64,000 nt of DNA. Source: CAADGU01 sp035444285 (lineage in GTDB: Bacteria; Chloroflexota; Anaerolineae; Promineifilales; Promineifilaceae). Made by a program: the position numbers and the translations under genes. Shown here in pieces: positions 57,482 to 64,000 of the stretch. The DNA is taken from assembly GCA_035444285.1 (NCBI GenBank), contig DAOMOK010000003.1, positions 416,336-480,335 of the forward strand. The letters run 5' to 3'. Numbering within the stretch: position 1 is the first letter of the stretch; every line of letters begins with the position of its first letter. Below the pieces are notes generated by a model. It saw only the letters and a program-made list of their open reading frames with translations. It had not been told where the DNA came from and searched no databases.

Positions 57482-58552
57482 TCAAATTCGGTCTACATCA
57501 TTCAAATCCACAAACGCCTGCTTGAGCCGGGCCACGAACGCTTCTTCGGCAGCGCGCAGCCAGCGGCGGGGGTCGTAATACTTCTTGTTCGGTGCATCCG
57601 GGCCGTCCGGATTGCCAATTTGTCCCTGCAAATAGTCGTGGTATTTGGCCTCATACCCGCGTATGCCATCCCAAAATGCCCATTGCAAGTCGGTGTCAAT
57701 GTTCATCTTGATTGCCCCGTAAGAAATGGCCTCGCGGATTTCTTCCTGGCTAGAGCCGGAGCCGCCGTGGAAAACAAAGTTGATGGGTTTTTCGGCCGTG
57801 CCAAACTTCTCTTGCACATACACCTGCGAATTGTGCAAAATGATCGGCCGTAACTGCACATTACCCGGTTTATAAACGCCATGCACATTGCCAAAAGCGG
57901 CGGCAATGGTGAAATTTGGGCTGACCTTCATCAACTCCTCGTAAGCGTAAGCCACTTCTTCCGGCTGTGTATACAGGCGGGAGCTATCCACGCCGGTATT
58001 GTCCACGCCGTCCTCTTCACCGCCGGTCACGCCCAGTTCAATCTCCAGCGTCATGCCCATCTTGCTCATGCGCTCCAGATACCGTTTGCAAATCTCCACG
58101 TTCTCCTCAATCGGCTCTTCAGACAGATCGAGCATATGGCTGCTGAACAACGGCTTGCCGTGTGTTTTGTAAAACGCCTCGCCGGCGTCCAACATGCCAT
58201 CTACCCAGGGCAGCAGCTTCTTGGCGCAATGGTCGGTGTGCAAAATAACCCGCGCCCCGTACATGGCCGCCACCTGATGCACATGGTGCGCCCCGGAAAC
58301 GGCCCCGGCAATGGCCGACCGCTGCCCGTCGTTGTTCAGGCTTTTACCGGCCATAAACGAGGCTCCCCCGTTAGAAAATTGGAGGATGACAGGGGCGTTG
58401 ACGGCCACGGCCGTTTCCAACACCGCATTCACACTATTACTGCCTACCACATTCGCCGCCGGCAGCGCAAACTGCTGCGCCTTGGCATACGCAAAAATCT
58501 CCTGTACCTGCTCGCCGGTCACCACCCCGGCCGGAATATGTTTCAATGACAT
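57482..58552 (-). CDS. fba: class II fructose-bisphosphate aldolase
   Basis: A 356-residue zinc-dependent aldolase of the FbaA type (glycolysis and gluconeogenesis). Marks are the FALPAANVVGSNS start, QFSNGGASFMAGK, ILHTDHCAKKLLPW with two zinc-binding His residues (about 104), ELGVTGGEEDGVDN, AAAFGNVHGVYKPGN and FHGGSGSSQEEI for phosphate binding. Its length matches the family. AAGGAG precedes ATG 58552. It is monocistronic as far as seen. Confidence 0.97.
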   Translation of the reverse strand: MSLKHIPAGVVTGEQVQEIFAYAKAQQFALPAANVVGSNSVNAVLETAVAVNAPVILQFSNGGASFMAGKSLNNDGQRSAIAGAVSGAHHVHQVAAMYGARVILHTDHCAKKLLPWVDGMLDAGEAFYKTHGKPLFSSHMLDLSEEPIEENVEICKRYLERMSKMGMTLEIELGVTGGEEDGVDNTGVDSSRLYTQPEEVAYAYEELMKVSPNFTIAAAFGNVHGVYKPGNVQLRPIILHNSQVYVQEKFGTAEKPINFVFHGGSGSSQEEIREAISYGAIKMNIDTDLQWAFWDGIRGYEAKYHDYLQGQIGNPDGPDAPNKKYYDPRRWLRAAEEAFVARLKQAFVDLNDVDRI

Positions 58553-58871
58553 GACTTACACTCCTTTTCAATTTGCAATTGTCAATTGCCAATGATCAAT
58601 TGGCATTTTTTACTCCAAGTATGCCGGGATTGGGCAAAAATGCCAGTTTAGTTCTAAAGTGCCAGGCACAGGGCATGAACGCCATAACTGACCAATGCCC
58701 ATTGCCCTGTGCCTGGCACTTGCCAGCAAACAACATTGAGCCATCCCCCCAAATAACGTATACTTGGACAGGTTAGCTGACAGGAAGCAGCATATACTAC
58801 TGCACCAGGCGGCACACTCTATCACCTGAATACCTGACACCTGACACATAAACACCTGATCACACCATCCC
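58553..58871. other. intergenic region between fba and kinase genes
   Basis: No gene. It holds a CAATTGTCAATTGCCAAT repeat (58568-58606), the family G hairpin (58657-58721), and a tandem CACCTGAATACCTGACACCTG block (58825-58866) just before the kinase ATG, which has no ribosome site of its own. Confidence 0.75.
58657..58721. repeat. family G inverted repeat, long copy
   Basis: AAGTGCCAGGCACAGGGCAT on the left; GCCCATTGCCCTGTGCCTGG then CACTT on the right, 65 bases in all. A shorter copy is at 15878. Confidence 0.88.
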
Positions 58872-61800
58872 ATGAAGACCCACACACTCGGCCCCTATGA
58901 ATTGTTAGAAGAAGTTGGTTATGGCGGTATGGCCACCGTCTACCGCGCCCACCAGCCGAGCGTGGAGCGGGATGTGGCCGTCAAGGTGATTTTGCGGGCG
59001 CGGCTGGATGACCCCGAAGCCGTGCAGCGCTTCCAGCGCGAAGCCCGCCTCATCGCCCGGTTAGAGCATCCCCACATCCTGCCGGTGTATGACTTCGACG
59101 GCCGTCACGATCCCCCCTACATCGTCATGCGCTACCTGGACAGCGGCACCCTGCGCGATGTGATGAGCCGGGGCGCACTACCCCTCACCGAAGTCAGCTA
59201 CCTGATGCAGCAAATCGGCTCCGCCCTGGACTACGCCCATCGCCAGGGCATCGTCCACCGCGACATCAAACCCTCCAACATCCTGATTGACCGCGACGGC
59301 AACGCCTTCGTCACCGACTTCGGCATTGCCCGCATGGTCTCCGGCGGCCAACACATCACCATGACCGGCGCCCTCATGGGCACCCCCGCCTACATGTCCC
59401 CCGAACAGGCACAGGGCAACATGAACCTGGACCACCGCGCCGACATTTACTCACTGGGCGTCATCCTCTTCCAGATGCTCACCGGCGAACTGCCTTTTGC
59501 CCACGACAACAATTTCAGCGTGTTGATGATGCACGTCAACGAACCGATACCCAGCCCCATCCAGCGCAACCCGGAACTGCCGCCGGCCATTGACCACATC
59601 ATCCAGCGCGTGCTGGCCAAAAAACCGGACAACCGCTACCAATCGGCGCTGGAATTGGCAAAAGCCGTAGCGATGGCCGTGGGCGCCACCATTTCCGTGG
59701 CCCCCACCCGGCTGCGACTGCTGGTGGAAGATTCGGCCGTGGCGCGTGGCGTTGCCCCCACCACCGACAGCAGCACCGGCAGCCGCACCACCAGCGAACA
59801 AAACAAGACGATCACCGCCCTCTATGCCAGCGTCACTGAATTTGCCGAGTTGGTAGACGAAAGTGGCGGCAACGAACAGGTGCGGCGGGCGCTAAGGGAT
59901 TGGTGGACGGCCGTAGACCAGACCATCAACGAATTTGGCGGCCATATCTTCAGCCGTTCCGAAGATACCATGATGGCCATCTGGGGCGCGAACCTCACCC
60001 GCGAAGACGACGCCGAACGCGCCGTGCGCGCCGCCCTGGCCCTGCAAACGGCAATGCGCCAGCAAAGCGCCGCCTACCTCGGCGACGCCGACGACGAGCC
60101 ACTGCCGCTCAACATCGCCCTGAACACCGGTCTGGCGCTGCTGACCCCGGATGATGCTGGCGGTGACTACACCGCCAGCGGCGCCACCATCAGCCTGACC
60201 AATCGCCTCATGCAGCAGGCCGATGGCCTCATCCTTATCACCCACAACACCTACAGCCAGGTGCGCGGCGTGTTTGAGATGGAGCCGGACACGCCCCTCA
60301 AACTGCGCCGCAGCCAGGACACCATGCAGGTCTACCGTGTCCGTTCCGCCAAACCACGCGCCTTCCGCCGCGGCGCCCGCGGCGTGGAAGGTGTGGAGAC
60401 ACAAGTTATTGGCCGCGAAAGTGAAGTGAAGGCGCTGCAAAACGCCTTTATGGACGCCATTGAAGACGATGAGACACAAATTTTCACCATCGTCAGCGAA
60501 GCCGGGCTGGGCAAATCTCGCCTGCTCTATGAATTTGTTGACTGGTCAGACCTGCGCCCGGAAGTGTTCTGGGTGATGCGCGGTCGGGCCACACCAGAAA
60601 TGACCAACCGCCCCTACGCCCTGCTGCGCGACCTGGTCTCCTTCCGCTACGAAATTCAAGACAATGACAGCCCGTCAACCGCCCGGCAAAAGCTGGAAGA
60701 AGGCATCCGGCAGCATGTAGGCGAAAATGAGGCCATGGCTCACCTGCTGGGACACCTGGTGGGCTTTGATTTTTCGACCAGCCCTCACGTGAAGGGGCTG
60801 CTGGGCGACCCGCAGCAGTTGACGGAGCGGGCGCGGCAGATGTTTATCCGTTGGATCGAGGCGCTATGCGCTCGCAATCCGGTAGTGCTGGAAGTAGAAG
60901 ATGTGCATCTGGCCGATGACGCTTCGCTGGATTTGCTCACCGATCTGGCCGCGCAGCACGATGATTTGCCGCTGTTGATGATTTGTCTGGCACGGCCGTC
61001 GCTCTATGAGCGGCGTCCGGCCTGGGGCAGTGGGCAATCATTCCATACCCGGTTGGAGTTACGGCCGTTAGACCGGCGCGAAAGCCGCAACCTGGTGCGT
61101 GAACTGCTGCAAAAGGTGGCCGACGTGCCCAGAGCATTACGTGACCTGCTGGTAGAACGCGCCGAAGGCAACCCCCTCTACATGGAAGAGCTGGTCAAGA
61201 TGCTCATTGACGACCGTGTCATCATCAAACAAAACGACGATGCCTGGGCGGTGGAAGAAGAACGGCTGGGCCACCTGGAAGTGCCCGCCACCCTGGTCGG
61301 TTTGCTGCAAGCGCGGCTGGACAGCCTGCTCTACCCGGAGAAGCTCACCTTGCAGCGGGCGGCGGTGGTGGGTCGCATCTTTTACGATACGGCGCTCATG
61401 GCCCTTGACCAGGCCGACGAGTTCCACGTGGACAATTTGCCCGCCATTTTAGACCGGCTGGTGGCCCAGGATTTTATTTACGAAAGGGAAACCACCGCCT
61501 TTGCCGGTACCACCGAATACATCTTCAGCAAAACGATGCTGCAAGACGTGATTTTGAGTACGCTGCTGCGTCGCCAACAGGAACGATATAACCGCGCCGC
61601 CGCTCTCTGGCTGGTGGACGCGAGTGGGGCGCGGGCAGGTGAATACTTCGGCCTGATTGCCGACTATTTTGAAAAGGCGGGCGATTATGAACAGGCGGGC
61701 AGCTATTTGCAGCGAGCGGGGGAACAGGCGTTGCGCCTCAGCGCCTACGCCAACGGCCGTGCCCTGTTTGAACGCGCCCTGATGCTGCTGCCCGCGGAAA

Positions 61801-62786
61801 GCGCCACCCGGCTGGTGCTGTTTTTGCGCCTGGGCGAGGCCCGCTTTTTCCTGGGCGATTATACGGCGGCGCGGTCATCGCTGGAATCGGCGCTCAAAAT
61901 GGCGCGGGCGCGGCAGGATGGGGCGCACACGGCCGACGCCCTCTACTGGCTCAGCCAGACGGCCGTGTTGCAAGGCAACTATCCACAGGCACAAACCTAC
62001 CTGGAGGAAAGCCTGCCCCTGGCCCGCGCCGGCGCCCTGACAGACCCGGAAACTCTAGCGCAGGTGTTATACGGCCTGGGGGATATCGAATGGCGGCAAG
62101 GGCACAATGACACGGCCGTGGCCCTGCTGCACGAATGCCTGGAACTCAGCCGCCGCGCCAATCTGGTGACGCAGGAGCTATTTGCCCTTAACCGGTTGGG
62201 GGCGGTGGCCGTCGTCACCGGCGACTGGGAAAAAGCGAATGAACTGTATTCGCAAATTTTGAGCCGCTCCCGGCAGGTGGGCAATCGGGAACGGGAAGCC
62301 TCGGCGTTGAATAACCTGGGTGTGGTCGCTTATGAGCGGGGGGATTGGCAGACGACGGTGGATTACGGCCAGCAGGCGCTGCAACTGGCGCGGGAAACGG
62401 GGCAGCAGCAATTCATCTCCCTGCTGCTGAACAATCTGGCGGATGTGCTGCTGCGGCTGGATGATTTTGCCACCGCCAAACAGTATTTGCATGAAGCGAT
62501 CAGCGTGGCCCGGCAAATTGGGGCCACGCCCCATGTGCTGACTGGCGTGCAAACGTCTGGTCTGCTGCTGGCGCGCCAGGGCGACCAGGCGCGCGGTCTG
62601 GCACTGATTGGCCTGAGCCTGAACCACCCCGCCGCCACGCCGGAACACCACCGTACCGCCCATGATTGTTTGCGCACATTGGGGCTGGATGCAGCGGACA
62701 CGGCCGTGCAGTCCGCCCTGGCCCAGGGGAATGGCCTTGACCTGGATGCCATCGCCAACCAAATTCTGACTGAATGGGGAGCTTAG
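58872..62786 (+). CDS. multi-domain Ser/Thr kinase, cyclase-like, AAA+ ATPase and TPR protein
   Basis: A 1304-residue cytoplasmic signalling protein. Residues 8-270: protein kinase with GYGGMATVYRA (ATP loop), VAVKV (Lys), HRDIKPSNILID (catalytic Asp near 129), VTDFGIARM. Residues about 310-490: class III nucleotide cyclase fold, but LYASVTEFAEL has Ser where the first metal Asp should be, so it is probably inactive or binding only. Residues about 505-900: AAA/STAND ATPase (VIGRESEVKAL, SEAGLGKSRLLYEF, VVLEVEDVHLADDASLDLL). Residues 930-1300: TPR repeats (NLGVVAYERGDWQTTVDYGQ). It may integrate phosphorylation with nucleotide or partner sensing. Confidence 0.94.
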   Translation: MKTHTLGPYELLEEVGYGGMATVYRAHQPSVERDVAVKVILRARLDDPEAVQRFQREARLIARLEHPHILPVYDFDGRHDPPYIVMRYLDSGTLRDVMSRGALPLTEVSYLMQQIGSALDYAHRQGIVHRDIKPSNILIDRDGNAFVTDFGIARMVSGGQHITMTGALMGTPAYMSPEQAQGNMNLDHRADIYSLGVILFQMLTGELPFAHDNNFSVLMMHVNEPIPSPIQRNPELPPAIDHIIQRVLAKKPDNRYQSALELAKAVAMAVGATISVAPTRLRLLVEDSAVARGVAPTTDSSTGSRTTSEQNKTITALYASVTEFAELVDESGGNEQVRRALRDWWTAVDQTINEFGGHIFSRSEDTMMAIWGANLTREDDAERAVRAALALQTAMRQQSAAYLGDADDEPLPLNIALNTGLALLTPDDAGGDYTASGATISLTNRLMQQADGLILITHNTYSQVRGVFEMEPDTPLKLRRSQDTMQVYRVRSAKPRAFRRGARGVEGVETQVIGRESEVKALQNAFMDAIEDDETQIFTIVSEAGLGKSRLLYEFVDWSDLRPEVFWVMRGRATPEMTNRPYALLRDLVSFRYEIQDNDSPSTARQKLEEGIRQHVGENEAMAHLLGHLVGFDFSTSPHVKGLLGDPQQLTERARQMFIRWIEALCARNPVVLEVEDVHLADDASLDLLTDLAAQHDDLPLLMICLARPSLYERRPAWGSGQSFHTRLELRPLDRRESRNLVRELLQKVADVPRALRDLLVERAEGNPLYMEELVKMLIDDRVIIKQNDDAWAVEEERLGHLEVPATLVGLLQARLDSLLYPEKLTLQRAAVVGRIFYDTALMALDQADEFHVDNLPAILDRLVAQDFIYERETTAFAGTTEYIFSKTMLQDVILSTLLRRQQERYNRAAALWLVDASGARAGEYFGLIADYFEKAGDYEQAGSYLQRAGEQALRLSAYANGRALFERALMLLPAESATRLVLFLRLGEARFFLGDYTAARSSLESALKMARARQDGAHTADALYWLSQTAVLQGNYPQAQTYLEESLPLARAGALTDPETLAQVLYGLGDIEWRQGHNDTAVALLHECLELSRRANLVTQELFALNRLGAVAVVTGDWEKANELYSQILSRSRQVGNREREASALNNLGVVAYERGDWQTTVDYGQQALQLARETGQQQFISLLLNNLADVLLRLDDFATAKQYLHEAISVARQIGATPHVLTGVQTSGLLLARQGDQARGLALIGLSLNHPAATPEHHRTAHDCLRTLGLDAADTAVQSALAQGNGLDLDAIANQILTEWGA

Positions 62787-62789
62787 GGA

Positions 62790-62847
62790 CACGGATGGGC
62801 AGGATGAACGGATCATCCAAATCCGTTCATCCTGCCCATCCGCGTCC
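62790..62847. terminator. palindrome between convergent kinase and GxxExxY genes (family H)
   Basis: GGATGGGCAGGATGAACGGA and its exact complement flank a loop of TCATCCAAA; arms of about 24 bases counting GGACACGG. It can form a hairpin on both transcripts. Confidence 0.8.
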
Positions 62848-62848
62848 T

Positions 62849-63637
62849 CTACACCCGCAACACCTTAAACTCCAACCGCTCTGGATAAAAATTCGCCACA
62901 ATCCCCAATGGCATCTGTTTTTCCCGCAGCCACGCCTTCATATTTTCAATGCGCAAATCTTCCAAATTTTGGATAGCCACCGGAAAAAGTAGTAGCTGCC
63001 CCTCCACTTCCATATGTTGGAATTTGATCTGCCCTACAGATTGCCCATGATAAAAGACGGTAAATGTCTGGTGTGGTATCACTGCCAATCCCCGCAGTTT
63101 CAATTCCTGGTAGAGAGCATTGGCATAGATACGGTAAATAAAACCTGGCCCCAGATAGGTATGCACCTCGTACAATGCGCCAATGACCATCCCCGTCAGT
63201 TCAGGCGACAGGTAATTGTCAGGCCAATCAATCACCGGCTTCCCACCGGGCAATGCTTCTCGCGCCTGGAAATAGAGCCGCTCAAACTGGGGCACAGAAC
63301 TGCCAAAGTTACACAGCAGCGCTACCTGTTTACCTGTCACTTTCAGATAGGAAATCGCCTGCGCTTTATGCAATTTGGTCAACTGCTCAGCCACTTTTAG
63401 CTCCACCACCACCTCTTCAGCCACAAAGAGGTCTAGTCGCTGCACACCTACCAATATGTCCTTGTAGAAAATCTGGTACTCTTCCTGCCGCCGGCAGGTA
63501 GTGCCCTGGCTTTGCAGTTCATCCATCATAGCCCGTTCGTAAATGTACTCAGGATATGTATGGGAAAGACCATTGTAAGCGTTGTAATAAACGCGGATGA
63601 TCTTGTGCGTGAGTTCTTTGTGAAGTAGTTTGGTCAT
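62849..63637 (-). CDS. tandem GxxExxY protein
   Basis: A 262-residue protein with two related halves. The first (KIIRVYYNAYNGLSHTYPEY, IYERAMMDELQ, QRLDLFVAEEVVVELKVAEQ, SYLKVTGKQVALLCNFG) is a GxxExxY domain with D...ELK residues of a nuclease-like core. The second (YEVHTYLGPGFIYRIYANAL, VFYHGQSVGQIKFQHMEVE, FPVAIQNLEDLRIENMKAWL) keeps the LGPGF turn but has lost the acidic site (LLLFPVA). GxxExxY proteins are usually one domain of about 130 residues. No ACGGCCGT occurs in it; it appears to be an acquired gene. Confidence 0.82.
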   Translation of the reverse strand: MTKLLHKELTHKIIRVYYNAYNGLSHTYPEYIYERAMMDELQSQGTTCRRQEEYQIFYKDILVGVQRLDLFVAEEVVVELKVAEQLTKLHKAQAISYLKVTGKQVALLCNFGSSVPQFERLYFQAREALPGGKPVIDWPDNYLSPELTGMVIGALYEVHTYLGPGFIYRIYANALYQELKLRGLAVIPHQTFTVFYHGQSVGQIKFQHMEVEGQLLLFPVAIQNLEDLRIENMKAWLREKQMPLGIVANFYPERLEFKVLRV

Positions 63638-63804
63638 GGTGTGGACACGGATTTTCAGGACGGGCGGATCATACCAGCCAATCTATCTTCGTCAATCCTG
63701 TATCATTGGTGATTACCCATATCTTTTGAACCTCTAGAAAGAGCCTCAACCCTATGATAATCTGGAGATAGAAATTAACCAGTGAGATCAAGGAGAAAAG
63801 GCTC

Positions 63805-63960
63805 ATGAATACTATACCAATCGCGGAAGTTATGAAGCAACTACCAACGCTTGAAATCGAAGCGTGTCTGGCCGATTTTTTGCAGCCCATTATGGAACGT
63901 TTACCGGATAAACGACTGAGCCGAGTGGTACCGCTCAGTGTGCAAGGGGTGTGTAAATGA
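63805..63960 (+). CDS. short transposase-like N-terminal fragment
   Basis: A 51-residue frame beginning MNTIPIAEVMKQLPTLEIEA, with LPDKRLSRVVPLSVQGV near its end. A strong ribosome site (AAGGAG) lies upstream. The start and the LPDKRLxRxVPLxVQG motif look like the N-terminus of DDE transposases, but the frame stops soon after and the rest of the window gives no continuation. It is either a truncated or frameshifted insertion sequence or an unrelated small gene. The assignment is from memory of the family and is weak. Confidence 0.4.
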   Translation: MNTIPIAEVMKQLPTLEIEACLADFLQPIMERLPDKRLSRVVPLSVQGVCK

Positions 63961-64000
63961 TATTTTGACGGTAGCCCCACGGGTGGATAATGGTTAAAGA

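Larger units (their letters stand above)
515..62707. repeat. dispersed octamer ACGGCCGT (about 129 copies)
   Basis: The self-complementary octamer is spread through almost the whole window at about one per 500 bases by hand count (first 515-522, last 62700-62707). Nearly all copies are in genes and are read in all three frames: TAV, NGR/YGR/DGR and RPF/RPS/RPL. It is rare in the AT-rich genes at 26.2-26.6, 53.2-53.9, 55.7-57.1 and 62.8-64 kb. Confidence 0.95.

Overview
The window reads as a chromosomal segment of a Chloroflexota bacterium, most likely Anaerolineae-like. This is inferred from gene content, not from an rRNA. The evidence is an FMN riboswitch in front of a riboflavin ABC transporter of the RibX/RibY type, lipoproteins and surface proteins with long Pro-Thr linkers, NBR1-type Ig plus PA14 domains, a T-box leader, and very many short palindromic intergenic repeats. 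Strong Shine-Dalgarno sites and sigma70-like promoters are easy to find. There is no rRNA, no CRISPR array, no complete insertion sequence and no prophage.

Layout. 1-3.5 kb: a partial Mrr endonuclease, a retropepsin-like protease with a small partner, an unknown protein and a T-box-controlled AlaX. 3.5-12 kb: secreted and surface proteins (kelch/cadherin-like, NBR1-Ig/PA14, SGNH lipoprotein) mixed with a response regulator, a universal stress protein and GreA. 12-15.6 kb: cytochrome P450 divergent from a TetR regulator, DUF2877 and RidA. 15.9-19 kb: FMN riboswitch plus the riboflavin ABC transporter. 19-22 kb: DUF4349 lipoprotein, HAAS protein, PadR regulator and PspC. 22-36 kb: GNAT, MFS, PcrA helicase, a broken toxin-antitoxin pair, NYN ribonuclease, an alpha-oxoamine synthase, PBP1A, PurB, GuaB and Lgt. 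37-44 kb: sulfatase-fold enzyme, OmpR regulator, SDR, PlsC, patatin and a membrane histidine kinase. 44.6-49.6 kb: tRNA-Ser, AzlCD coupled to an amino-acid decarboxylase, an EamA exporter and an aminotransferase. 50-55.7 kb: flippase, two large membrane proteins and a lipoprotein (envelope or glycan cluster). 55.7-64 kb: MNT/HEPN toxin-antitoxin, an unknown protein, FBP aldolase, a giant kinase-cyclase-ATPase-TPR regulator, a duplicated GxxExxY protein and a transposase-like fragment.

The most unusual feature is not a gene. The palindromic octamer ACGGCCGT occurs about 129 times by hand count, roughly once per 500 bases, where only one or two copies would be expected by chance. It resembles the cyanobacterial HIP1 element in behaviour but has a different sequence. 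Almost all copies lie inside genes. Three of the four intergenic copies I found sit in the spacer between the -35 and -10 boxes of the best promoters (T-box/alaX, FMN riboswitch, histidine kinase). On top of this are about ten families of longer palindromic or tandem repeats. They interrupt the variable parts of both riboswitches, encode in-frame peptides inside several proteins, and supply the stop codons of many genes. AT-richer genes (toxin-antitoxin modules, the unknown protein at 56.5 kb, the lipoprotein at 53.2 kb, the right end) are poor in the octamer and may be recent arrivals.
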